Source: Komagataeibacter sucrofermentans DSM 15973
GTDB taxonomy: Bacteria; Pseudomonadota; Alphaproteobacteria; Acetobacterales; Acetobacteraceae
Length of the DNA: 64,000 nt
Direction of reading: 5' to 3'
NCBI RefSeq assembly: GCF_040581405.1
Contig: NZ_CP137157.1
Location: 204,001 to 268,000, forward strand
In this document: piece by piece, positions 43,108 to 51,303 of the stretch
Layout of the letters: every line of letters starts with the position of its first letter
Position numbering within the stretch: position 1 is the first letter of the stretch
The notes under the pieces: model-generated
What the model was told of the DNA's origin: nothing
Database searches by the model: none
Seen by the model: the letters and a program-made list of their open reading frames with translations, nothing else
Translations under genes and position numbers: made by a program

Positions 43108-45366
43108 ATGCCTGCCCAGGTCAGGGAAATGATCTCACATGGCGCGGTTGGTCGTGCCGATGTTCTGGAGTTTACGGTGGATCAGCCGAAGATTAGCGCC
43201 GATGTCCTGCTTTCTGCGATGGAACAGGCCATTGATCCCATGGTCGTGATTGATGAGCATAATCTCATCATCTTCTTCAACGCGGCGGCCGAGAAGATAT
43301 GGGGCTGCTCGCGCGAAGAGGTCATGGGCCACAATGTCAGCTGCCTCGTGCCCGAACCCGAGCGCGCCAGCCATGATGGCTACATCAACCGCAACCGTGA
43401 AACCGGGATTGGCCGGATTGTCGGCACCTCGCGCGAGGTCGAATTCCGCCGGGCCAATGGCGAATATGTGTGCGGCGAGCTGTCCATCTCGCGCGTGCAG
43501 GTAAGTGACTGCGGCAAGATCTACTACATTGCCGTCATGAAGGACGTGACCGAGCCCAGCCGCCAGCGCAAGATCCTGGTGCTGCAGAATGACGTGCTTC
43601 AGGCCCTCGCCTCCGACATGAGCATACAGGAAGTGGGCGACCTCCTGTGCCGCCGGGCGGACAGTTTCGTGCCCGGCGCGGTTGGCGCGCTGATGCTGAT
43701 CGACCGCTCGCGCAAGCTTTCGGTCAGCGCCTCGCCCTCCATGCCCAAGCGCTACCGGGCAGCGCTCGACAGCATGGAACTCACCCCCGAGCAGCTTGAA
43801 ATGCTGCGCGCGAACCCCGCGGCCAGCAACACCGTGGTGTGGGATGGCTATGCCTCCCTGGCCCGCTCGCTGGGGCTGGAGCGGTGCTGTTCATCCACCA
43901 TCATCTCGCGCACGGGGCAGGTCATTGGCGTGTTCGCGCTGTACCTGCGTGGCGATGAGGTCGATCTGGCCTGGGCGCAGCGCGTGGTCTCGACCAGCAT
44001 GCCGTTCTGCGCGCTGGCCATCGAGGAGAGCGAGACGCGCCAGCATATTGCCCAGCTCTCCAATTTCGACAGCCTGACCGGGCTGCTCAACCGCACCTCG
44101 CTGCACAATATCATCGAGCGCCTGATCATGCGCGGGGGCGATAGCCAGTTCTCGCTGTTCATGGTCGATATCGACCGTTTCCGCGACATCAATGACGCGC
44201 TTGGCCATGTGAATGCCGACCGCTTCCTCATCGAGATCGGCCGCCGCATCCGCCATCTGGTCAAGGATGAATACATTGTCAGCCGCTCCGGCGGCGACGA
44301 GTTCATCATCATCGTGCCCGAATGCTCGCACGAGCGTGCCGAGAAGTTTGCCGAGAACCTGATCAACGTCATCGCCAGGCCGCTACAGGTGGGCGAGAAC
44401 ACGCTCAGCATCTCGTGCTGCGTTGGCATCAGCACCTTCCCCGCCAACGGGCCGGACAGCGAATCGCTGCTCAGCCATGCCGATGCCGCCACCCGCCAGG
44501 CCAAGGAGGACGGGCGCGGCCTGTACCGCTTTGCAGGGCAGGAAAAGAACCAGGTGGCGCAGGACCGGCTGGTGCTTGGCTCGGCGCTGCGCGATTCGCT
44601 CTCCAAGGGCATGCTCAACCTGAATTACCAGCCGCAGGTCGAGACCATGACCGGCGGGCTTTATGGCGTGGAGGCGCTCTCGCGCTGGCACCACCCCACG
44701 CTGGGCAACATCTATCCCTCCCGCTTCATCGCGGTGGCGGAGGAGACCGGCCAGATCGAGGCCATTGGCCGCTGGTCGCTTGAGGAAGCATGCAGCCAGA
44801 TGGTGAAGTGGGACCGCGACGGCGTGCGGGTGCCGACCGTGGCGGTCAACCTTTCCGCCGTGCATTTCCGCAACCGGGGCCTGCCCGAGCACATCGCCAA
44901 CCTGCTCAAGCACCATGGCCTGACGCCGGACCGCCTGACGGTGGAAATAACCGAGAGCGTGATGATGGACAGCAGCAACGAGACCGAGGAGGTGCTGCAT
45001 GCCATCCGCAGGCTCGATGTTGGCCTGTCGATGGATGATTTCGGCACGGGCTATTCATCGCTCTCGCGGCTGACCCGCCTGCCGCTGACCGAGATCAAGA
45101 TCGACCGCAGTTTCATTAACGATTTCGAGCATGATACCAACGCTCAGGCCGTGACCATGGCGGTGATCGGCATCGGCTCGCGGCTGGGCATGACGGTGGT
45201 GACCGAAGGCGTGGAAACCGAGCAGCAGTGGCGCCTTTTGGAGGAATTGCATTGCGATGTGATGCAGGGCTATCTTTTCTCCAGGCCACAGCCCCCGGCG
45301 GAACTGGAAAAATGGTTCCGTGAGCGTCAGGAGCGTGGCTCTTTCCTTATTCCAACGACGGCATAG
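43108..45366 (+). CDS. pdeA: PAS-GAF-GGDEF-EAL c-di-GMP phosphodiesterase (PdeA-like)
   Basis: This 752-residue protein resembles A. xylinum PDEA. The PAS domain (about 31-140) is close to E. coli DosP PAS-A and has His89 (PERASHDGYINRN) at the haem-ligand position. A GAF-like region spans about 165-310. The GGDEF domain (SRSGGDEF, about 394) has no I-site. The EAL domain is intact: VEALSRW (about 521), AVNLSAVHF, VEITESVMM, SMDDFGTGYSS, EIKIDRSF and VTEGVETEQQ. It should hydrolyse c-di-GMP, with gas or redox control. Starts at 43129 (ATG) and 43177 (GTG) are also possible. First gene of the operon. Confidence 0.92.
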   Translation: MPAQVREMISHGAVGRADVLEFTVDQPKISADVLLSAMEQAIDPMVVIDEHNLIIFFNAAAEKIWGCSREEVMGHNVSCLVPEPERASHDGYINRNRETGIGRIVGTSREVEFRRANGEYVCGELSISRVQVSDCGKIYYIAVMKDVTEPSRQRKILVLQNDVLQALASDMSIQEVGDLLCRRADSFVPGAVGALMLIDRSRKLSVSASPSMPKRYRAALDSMELTPEQLEMLRANPAASNTVVWDGYASLARSLGLERCCSSTIISRTGQVIGVFALYLRGDEVDLAWAQRVVSTSMPFCALAIEESETRQHIAQLSNFDSLTGLLNRTSLHNIIERLIMRGGDSQFSLFMVDIDRFRDINDALGHVNADRFLIEIGRRIRHLVKDEYIVSRSGGDEFIIIVPECSHERAEKFAENLINVIARPLQVGENTLSISCCVGISTFPANGPDSESLLSHADAATRQAKEDGRGLYRFAGQEKNQVAQDRLVLGSALRDSLSKGMLNLNYQPQVETMTGGLYGVEALSRWHHPTLGNIYPSRFIAVAEETGQIEAIGRWSLEEACSQMVKWDRDGVRVPTVAVNLSAVHFRNRGLPEHIANLLKHHGLTPDRLTVEITESVMMDSSNETEEVLHAIRRLDVGLSMDDFGTGYSSLSRLTRLPLTEIKIDRSFINDFEHDTNAQAVTMAVIGIGSRLGMTVVTEGVETEQQWRLLEELHCDVMQGYLFSRPQPPAELEKWFRERQERGSFLIPTTA

Positions 45367-45374
45367 ACCCTATG

Positions 45375-45399
45375 GCTTTCCGCGCGGTGCGCGGGAAGC
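45375..45399. promoter_or_regulatory. Intercistronic stem-loop between pde and dgc
   Basis: GCTTTCCGCGC (45375-45385) pairs with GCGCGGGAAGC (45389-45399) across a three-base loop with one G-T pair. It lies just after the phosphodiesterase stop codon and 57 bases before the cyclase gene, with no T-run. Such hairpins often stabilise the upstream message or set the ratio of two co-transcribed genes. Confidence 0.5.
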
Positions 45400-45456
45400 A
45401 GTTTGAGTTCATGAAGCATAACAGTTTGTTTTTCATTACGGATTCCAGGCGGGAAC

Positions 45457-47181
45457 ATGGCATTGCAACACGATGATCGGCTGCGGGCCCTGACGCACCA
45501 GGATGCGGATTTCTGGGCTGATCTGGTTGATAATGTCCTGATCGTCGCAATTACGGATAGCGAGGGGGTCATCACCTATGTCAATGACCGCTTCTGCGAG
45601 ATAAGCCAGTACTCGCGCGAGGAACTGGTGGGGTCGACGCACCGGATCGTCAATTCCGGCTATCATGATGCCGATTTCTTCCGGGATCTGTACCGCACCA
45701 TCAAGGCGGGGCAGCTGTGGCGCGGCAATATCTGCAATCGCGCCAAGGATGGGTCGCTGTACTGGGTGGCCACCACCATCATCCCCAAGACCGACCGGCA
45801 GGGCACGATTACGGGGTACGTGGCCAGCCGGTTCGAGATTACCGAACTCATGAACACGCGCGACCGGCTGTGTGAACTGGCCGAGACCGATACCCTGACC
45901 GGCCTGCTCAACCGGGGTGGCTTCAACACCGCGCTCGCTGATGAGATCGCGCGCTGCCGCGAGCCGGGCATGACCGCCCACCCGGCACTGGCCATGTTCG
46001 ACCTTGATGGCTTCAAGCAGATCAATGACGTGCACGGCCACCATGCGGGTGACATCGTGCTGCGCGCCATCGCCTCGCGGCTGATTGAACTCACCCACCC
46101 TGATGATCCGGTCAGCCGGCTGGGTGGTGACGAGTTTGCCGTCATCCTGCACCGCACGCTCGAGGATGTATCGCTTGAGCGGTACATGGACCGCCTGCAG
46201 GCCATTCTTGAACGCCCCATCGATATCGAGACGGTCACTGTCAGCGTGGCAGGCAGTATTGGCGCCGTGCTGCTCGATGGCACCGACACGATGGAAGACG
46301 TGCAGAAAAACGCCGACATGGCGATGTATGCCGCCAAGCGCGCGGGCGGCAAGCAGTCGCAGATGTTCACCAAGAACCTGCGCGAGCGCGCGCAGGCGCG
46401 TGTTTCCATTCTCAGCGAGGCGCGGTGCGGTGTCGAGCGCAACCAGTTCGAGGTCTATTACCAGCCGATCGTGAACTGCAACACGATGCAGGTGGACCAG
46501 ATCGAGGCGCTGCTGCGCTGGCAGCACCCCGAGCGCGGCCTGCTCGCGGCGGAAGACTTCTCCGACGTGTTTACCGATGCGGGGCTGGCCCAGGCGATGG
46601 GCCCGCGCATGATCGAGGCCTTCAGGCGCGATGTGCACATGTGGAACGAAAAGGGCCAGCCGCCCCGCCAGCTTGCCATCAACCTTTCGCGCATGGACCT
46701 GATCCGCGATGACTACCAGCGCGAACTTGAGGAATCGCTGCGGCGCTTCAACATGTCGCCTGACAGCTTCGTGCTGGAAGTAACCGAGACCATGCTGCAT
46801 GGCCGCAGGGCCGAGCAGGGCATCCGCAACCTGCGTGAACTGGCGCGGGCGGGGTTCCGTATCGCGCTCGATAATTTTGGCAAGGGCATCACGGTGCTGA
46901 ATCACCTGCGTGAGCTGCCGTTCTCGCAGGTCAAGATCGACCAGAGCATGGTGGCGAACATCGTGGGCAATCCCGATGCCTGCATGGTCCTGTCCAGCCT
47001 GATCGACATGGGGCAGGGCTTCAACATGGAAGTTACGGTCGAAGGTGTTGAAAACCGCGAGCAGTTTGAGCTCGTCAAGGCGCTCAAACCCGAACGCATC
47101 CAGGGCTTCTTTATCTCCTCGGCGCTGTCCTCGCAGGATATTCTCAAGCTGCCCGAGCGTTTTGAAGGGGTCACGCTGTGA
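45457..47181 (+). CDS. dgc: PAS-GGDEF-EAL diguanylate cyclase (AxDGC-like)
   Basis: This 574-residue protein resembles the A. xylinum diguanylate cyclases. An N-terminal PAS domain (about 20-130) has NICNRAKDGSLYWVATTI, as in NifL/Aer flavin-binding domains. The GGDEF domain (about 145-310) is intact (SRLGGDEFAVI, about 222). The place of the I-site Arg is taken by His (HPDD), so product inhibition may be absent. The EAL domain keeps IEALLRW, KIDQS and VTVEGVEN, but loop 6 is LDNFGKGIT instead of DDFGTGYS, so it is probably not an active phosphodiesterase. A third gene overlaps its stop. Confidence 0.92.
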   Translation: MALQHDDRLRALTHQDADFWADLVDNVLIVAITDSEGVITYVNDRFCEISQYSREELVGSTHRIVNSGYHDADFFRDLYRTIKAGQLWRGNICNRAKDGSLYWVATTIIPKTDRQGTITGYVASRFEITELMNTRDRLCELAETDTLTGLLNRGGFNTALADEIARCREPGMTAHPALAMFDLDGFKQINDVHGHHAGDIVLRAIASRLIELTHPDDPVSRLGGDEFAVILHRTLEDVSLERYMDRLQAILERPIDIETVTVSVAGSIGAVLLDGTDTMEDVQKNADMAMYAAKRAGGKQSQMFTKNLRERAQARVSILSEARCGVERNQFEVYYQPIVNCNTMQVDQIEALLRWQHPERGLLAAEDFSDVFTDAGLAQAMGPRMIEAFRRDVHMWNEKGQPPRQLAINLSRMDLIRDDYQRELEESLRRFNMSPDSFVLEVTETMLHGRRAEQGIRNLRELARAGFRIALDNFGKGITVLNHLRELPFSQVKIDQSMVANIVGNPDACMVLSSLIDMGQGFNMEVTVEGVENREQFELVKALKPERIQGFFISSALSSQDILKLPERFEGVTL

Positions 47182-47627
47182 GTGATGATGTACTCCGCAC
47201 GGTGGCCGCGCGCATTGGCGATGACCTGCCGCGCGTGGACGTGATTGGCCTGGCCAATACGCGGCGCATCATGCATGCGGAGCGACATAATGATGGCTCG
47301 CGCATGCCGCTGTTCATTCCCGCGGCCTCATGGGCGCGGTTGCTGGAACTGCATTGCACGGGCGAGAACGACGGGCCACGCCTTGCGCCTTCACGCGTCA
47401 TGGACGGGCTGGAGCGCGCCCTTGGCCGCATCATGACCGAGGTGGTGCGCCATGACGCGGCGCATGATGAACCGCTGCGCCCGGCCTATGAAGTGACATC
47501 CGACCTGTTCGGGCCGGAAGGGCCGGTTGATATCCGCATGCTTGTTGACCGCACGACCGGCGTGGCCTGCATGTTGGCCGGACCACCTGCGGATATTGCG
47601 GCGCTGCATCTTGAGGCCGACATTTAA
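47178..47627 (+). CDS. Unknown protein coupled to the c-di-GMP operon, 149 aa
   Basis: The GTG start overlaps the cyclase stop codon (GTGA), so translation is coupled. The product (VSDDVLRTVAARIGDDLPRV) is soluble and has no signal peptide. Visible segments are RIMHAERHNDGSRMPLFIPA, the GPRLAPSRVMDGLERALGRI helix and a C-terminal beta region (GPVDIRMLVDRTTGVACMLA). No c-di-GMP-binding PilZ motif is present. Its fixed position suggests a role tied to the pde/dgc pair. Confidence 0.7.
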   Translation: MSDDVLRTVAARIGDDLPRVDVIGLANTRRIMHAERHNDGSRMPLFIPAASWARLLELHCTGENDGPRLAPSRVMDGLERALGRIMTEVVRHDAAHDEPLRPAYEVTSDLFGPEGPVDIRMLVDRTTGVACMLAGPPADIAALHLEADI

Positions 47628-47628
47628 T

Positions 47629-47691
47629 TATAAAAAGCTGCAGGAACGCGCTTTTTTGTAAGAATTAAGGCGGCGCTGCAAAACTTTTATC
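47629..47691. repeat. Dispersed palindromic intergenic repeat, copy 10 (degenerate)
   Basis: A degenerate copy: ATAAAAAGCTGCAGGAACGC, then TTTTTTGTAAGAATTAAGGC, then GGCGCTGCAAAACTTTTATC. It closes the c-di-GMP operon and touches the end of the convergent lipoprotein gene. Confidence 0.6.
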
Positions 47692-48262
47692 TGGTGTTTG
47701 CCGGTGTTGGCTGCGCGTCCAGCTTGGGCGAGTGAAAGGCGGAGACGGGGCTGAAGACCCCTTTCTTCACATGTCGCATGGACGGGACCGGCTGGCGCAC
47801 GCAGCCGCGGGTTACGATGGAACACACCCCGTCCGTCCCCATCATTTCATCATCATCGCCGCTATAGTGCACTTGGGTGACCCTGTCGTTTTCAAAGCGG
47901 ATATCGGCAATACAGGTCTTGCCTGCGCCGCCGAGTGTCGTTTCGGTCAGGTTGACGACCGACTGGAGCGGGATCAGCGTCGAATCATTGGTGGAGGGAA
48001 TGTTCAGGGTGCGGGAATATTCAAAAATCTGCACCGTATCGCTGATTTTCCTGGTCTTGTCCGGAATGCCCACGCAGGACTGCACATCCATGCTGTTCAT
48101 GCCGATCATGGTCATCTGCGCACGATGGGCAGCACGCGAGTCCGTATAACCACACCCTGAAAGCCCGCTAAGGCCCAGTAGTCCCGTTACAAGCATACCG
48201 GCCTGCCACAAGCGCAGACAGGGCCGCAGGGCAGGGAAACGGGCGGTTACGGATACATTCAT
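47687..48262 (-). CDS. Lipoprotein with SmpA/BamE-like motif, 191 aa
   Basis: AGAGG precedes the ATG at 48262. The signal ends in a lipobox (GLSGLSGC). The mature start, GYTDSRAAHRAQMTMIGMNS, followed by MDVQSCVGIPDKTRKI and QIFEYSR, follows the SmpA/OmlA/BamE pattern (GM..DV...G.P......W.Y). It contains four more Cys residues. Likely outer-membrane anchored. Not the housekeeping BamE; a related lipoprotein. Confidence 0.6.
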   Translation of the reverse strand: MNVSVTARFPALRPCLRLWQAGMLVTGLLGLSGLSGCGYTDSRAAHRAQMTMIGMNSMDVQSCVGIPDKTRKISDTVQIFEYSRTLNIPSTNDSTLIPLQSVVNLTETTLGGAGKTCIADIRFENDRVTQVHYSGDDDEMMGTDGVCSIVTRGCVRQPVPSMRHVKKGVFSPVSAFHSPKLDAQPTPANTR

Positions 48263-48416
48263 ATTGCCTCTGTCAAATGTCCGGGTCCGCGCAGGCTCCT
48301 GTGCGCAGGTGCGTGATGCCGGAAGCGCTGGCCCCTGATTGAACAAACCTGCCTGTAAAAGCAGCCTGAAAAAGCGTGCGCCCAAAATATCCTGCATACT
48401 GAAGGATGTTTGTGAT

Positions 48417-48486
48417 GAATATTTTTTCAAAAAGCTTTAACGAGCGCCGTCTTGTTTAAAAAAAGCGACACTTCAAAACTTTTATT
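48417..48486. repeat. Dispersed palindromic intergenic repeat, copy 11
   Basis: TGAATATTTTTTCAAAAAGC, then TTTAACGAGCGCCGTCTTGT, then TTAAAAAAAGCGACACTTCA, closing AAAACTTTTATTC. It lies upstream of the lipoprotein gene at 48262 and before a gene-poor stretch. Confidence 0.65.
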
Positions 48487-48563
48487 CTTTTTATCAGTGC
48501 GTTGTTTCGAAACCATCTTGTGCATTGCAACAGTAACGCAGCAGGGAGGAAGGAGTTTTTGCG

Positions 48564-48680
48564 GTGCGGACCGGCGATTGGTGCGGCCTGCGCTTCATCA
48601 TATCCGTGCAATGGGGATGGCAATGGCCGAAATGCCATTTGACATGGTTGCCAGATTTTTGGGGAGCGGTGTCGAAATGA
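48564..48680 (+). CDS. Candidate 38-residue Trp-rich small protein
   Basis: A very strong ribosome site (GGGAGGAAGGAG) lies eight bases before GTG at 48564, and the frame is open for 38 codons. The product (VRTGDWCGLRFIISVQWGWQ...WGAVSK) has seven Trp and two Cys. No family is recognised. The gene is supported only by the ribosome site; the surrounding stretch (48263-48809) otherwise holds just the repeat copy. Confidence 0.3.
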   Translation: MRTGDWCGLRFIISVQWGWQWPKCHLTWLPDFWGAVSK

Positions 48681-48809
48681 CCCGAGCGCATTGATGGGCA
48701 CCATAGTCCGGACCGGCTGAAAGGAGGCCGTGGACGCTATGCCGGTGTTCTCTGGTCCGCATGGACCAGACAGCATTGGCACGCCGTGCAGATAAATCTA
48801 GGGAAATTA

Positions 48810-48884
<75 letters not shown>

Positions 48885-48981
48885 ACGGTATGCGGGCTTC
48901 CTAACTTTTCCTGCACCGGCTGGCAACCCCCTTTTATCGCCTTTTGGCAAATTGGGGCGTTTCAGCCGGGCAGGGAAGGGG

Positions 48982-49395
48982 TCAGTCGTCGCGGTGAATG
49001 CGTTCCATGCGTTCGTGGCGCTCCTGCGCCTCGATCGACAGGGTGGCGATGGGGCGGGCCTCAAGGCGCTTCAGCCCGATCGGCTCGCCGGTTTCCTCGC
49101 AAAAGCCATAGGTGCCCGCTTCAACGCGCAGCAGGGCCTGGTTGATCTTGGAGATCAGCTTGCGCGCGCGGTCACGGGTGCGCAGTTCGAGCGCGCGGTC
49201 GGTCTCGACACTGGCGCGGTCGGTAATGTCGGCCTCATGGATGCCGCCTTCCGACAGGCTGGCCAGCGTTTCATCCGCTTCCTTGAGAAGGTCCGCCCGC
49301 CATTTCAGCAACTTGAGGCGGAAATACTCCACCTGCTGCGGATTCATGAATTCCTCATCATCCGAGGGGCGATAGTCGGGGGGCAATGTAATCAT
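48982..49395 (-). CDS. dksA: DksA-family RNA polymerase-binding regulator
   Basis: The protein has about 137 residues. A coiled-coil arm with DITDRASVETDRALELRTRD carries the DxxA-type tip that enters the polymerase secondary channel and works with ppGpp. The C-terminal globular part, GTYGFCEETGEPIGLKRLEA then RPIATLSIEAQERHE, keeps the fold but has only one of the four zinc Cys (C, T, S, A at those positions), as in many alphaproteobacteria. AGGGA precedes the ATG at 49395; 49416 is possible. Confidence 0.92.
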   Translation of the reverse strand: MITLPPDYRPSDDEEFMNPQQVEYFRLKLLKWRADLLKEADETLASLSEGGIHEADITDRASVETDRALELRTRDRARKLISKINQALLRVEAGTYGFCEETGEPIGLKRLEARPIATLSIEAQERHERMERIHRDD

Positions 49396-49507
49396 ACGAA
49401 CAGGTCCCTGCGCCATGCTTCCGTGTGGCAGTTACGGGCCTGCCAGTCGGGAACGGGGCGGCTTATACTAGCAAGGGGCGCGCGCGCCAAGCTTTTAACG
49501 CAGGCCA

Positions 49508-51136
49508 TCAGCCAGGCTGGCGCGGCGTGGTGGCAGGAGCGGGGGTGGCAGGCGTGCCACCTGTTGCAGCCGGGCGGGCGGTGGCGGCGGCCTGCTTGTG
49601 GCGTGACGTGTCGGGATAGGTGGTCTCCCACCCGCCGCCAAGCGCGTTGTACAGCCGCACCAGATTGCCCGATATGGCGGCGGTGCTGGTGGTGAGGTCG
49701 GACTCGGCGCCCAGGTACTGGCGCTGGGCATCAAGCACGTTGAGGTAGGTCACCATGCCGTTACGGTACTGGCTCTGCGCCAGTTCCAGCGCGTGGTGGC
49801 TGGCCTGCATGCGCTGCTCGAGGCTGTCATGGCGGCGCTGCTCATCGGTATAGGCGGTGAGCGCGTTATCCACGTCGTGCCAGGCGCCGAGCACGGTTTT
49901 CTGGTAGTTGATGGCGGCTTCCTTCTGGGCGGCCTTGCGCAGTTCAAGCTGGCCGCGCAGGCGCCCGCCCTGGAACAGGGGCAGCGTGATGGAGGGGCCG
50001 ACATTCCACGCCTTGGCGTTCCAGAACCCCAGATCACGGAAGGAGAGGGATTCGAAGCCGAAGCCTGCATTGATGGTCACGCGCGGGTAGAACTCGGCCA
50101 CGGCCTCGCCCACCTGGGCGGTGGCGGCGTGCAGGTTGGCCTCCGCGCGGCGGATGTCGGGGCGGCGGCGGGCCAGTTCCGAGGGCACGCCCACCGGCAC
50201 GCGCGGCGGCACGGGCGGAATGGCGGCGGCGGTGAGCAGTTCATCGGACAGCGCGCGTGGCGGCGCGCCCATGAGCAGGCTCAGCGCATTGACCTGCATG
50301 GCAAGCTGCTGCTCAAGCTGCGGGATCTGGGCCAGCGTGTTTTCGTACTGCGCGCGGGCCTGCTCCACCTCAAGGTTGCTGGCCAGGCCCTTGGTGTAGC
50401 GCTGCTGGTTCAGGTTCAGCATGGATTGCGCCACGTCGCGGTTTTCCAGCACGATGCGGAGCTGCTGCTGCGTGTTGCGCAGTTCCATGTAATCACGCGC
50501 CACTTCCGACTGGCGCGAGATCAGCATGCCACGGCGGGATTCGTTGACTGCCTGCGCACTTGCGGCCGCAGCCTCGTATTCACGCCGCACGCGGCCCCAC
50601 AGGTCCAGCTCCCATGTGGCGTCCACGCTGTCGCGCCACTGGTTGAACAGCGGAATCTTGGCCTGGCCGGGCCTGCCAAGCTGCTCGAGTTCAGGGTGTT
50701 CGCTCTGCACGTCGGTCACGATGCGCTGCAGCATCTTGGTGCTGTACTGCTGCCGGGCGTAGGAGCCGGTGGCCGACATGGCGGGGTAACGCTCGGCACC
50801 GGCAATGCGCAGTTCTGCCCGGCTCTGGGCCATGCGGTAGCCATAGGCGCGCACGTCAAGGTTATCGCTTGCCACGCGCTGCTCGAGCTTTGTCAGCTCG
50901 GCATCATTGAAAATGGCCCACCAGGCGGTATCGGGGTCATCGGGCGTGGTCTGGCTGGCCACTTCGGCGGGTTTGCCATTTTTGTCGGTTGCGGCCGCGA
51001 TGCGGTCCGGGCCGCCATACTGGTTGGGAACCCATGGCTTGGGTTTATGGAAATTAGGGCCAACCGCACACCCGGCGGTCATGACCGATAACCCGACCAC
51101 GGCCGTGCGCCATGAAATTCCCCTACCCACCAACAT
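49508..51136 (-). CDS. NodT-family outer-membrane efflux lipoprotein
   Basis: The 542-residue OprM-like protein has a lipobox (SVMTAGC) and two outer-membrane-factor repeats with long helices (ELTKLEQRVASDNLDVRAYG; then RRPDIRRAEANLHAATAQVG, the family hallmark) and beta-strands. It forms the trimeric exit duct of a tripartite pump. No inner-membrane pump or adaptor is next to it. It is divergent from the TetR gene at 51304, with two palindromic operators between, so it is likely the regulated target. The C-terminal Pro/Ala/Thr tail is variable. Confidence 0.92.
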   Translation of the reverse strand: MLVGRGISWRTAVVGLSVMTAGCAVGPNFHKPKPWVPNQYGGPDRIAAATDKNGKPAEVASQTTPDDPDTAWWAIFNDAELTKLEQRVASDNLDVRAYGYRMAQSRAELRIAGAERYPAMSATGSYARQQYSTKMLQRIVTDVQSEHPELEQLGRPGQAKIPLFNQWRDSVDATWELDLWGRVRREYEAAAASAQAVNESRRGMLISRQSEVARDYMELRNTQQQLRIVLENRDVAQSMLNLNQQRYTKGLASNLEVEQARAQYENTLAQIPQLEQQLAMQVNALSLLMGAPPRALSDELLTAAAIPPVPPRVPVGVPSELARRRPDIRRAEANLHAATAQVGEAVAEFYPRVTINAGFGFESLSFRDLGFWNAKAWNVGPSITLPLFQGGRLRGQLELRKAAQKEAAINYQKTVLGAWHDVDNALTAYTDEQRRHDSLEQRMQASHHALELAQSQYRNGMVTYLNVLDAQRQYLGAESDLTTSTAAISGNLVRLYNALGGGWETTYPDTSRHKQAAATARPAATGGTPATPAPATTPRQPG

Positions 51137-51185
51137 GGCCCCCCTGTTGTACCTGAAACAGCTGATGTAAATTCTGCATTCTTGG

Positions 51186-51229
51186 CATGGTTTTTAAACC
51201 ATGGCATGAATGACCGATCAGTTCGGTCA
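51186..51229. promoter_or_regulatory. Two palindromic operators between nodT-type and tetR genes
   Basis: CATGGTTT-TT-AAACCATG (51186-51203) is a perfect 8-bp inverted repeat, and TGACCGA-TCAGT-TCGGTCA (51211-51229) is a perfect 7-bp one. Both sit in the 167-bp gap between divergent genes. The second has the size and form of TetR-family operators. Control of both genes by the TetR protein is the natural reading. Confidence 0.65.
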
Positions 51230-51303
51230 GTCCCCTAGCCTATCGGCTTTCCTCACGGGGTCAATCGAAAGTACGCGCCAACCGCGGGAGCAGGATGATT
51301 TCA

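Noticed and set aside
43108-45366. Long reverse-strand frames opposite the c-di-GMP genes
   Set aside because: They are third-position shadows of the forward GGDEF/EAL genes in GC-rich DNA. They lack ribosome sites and family motifs.
48719-48792. 18-codon frame after AAAGGAGG near tRNA-Thr
   Set aside because: The ribosome-like site is eleven bases from ATG and the peptide is too short to judge.
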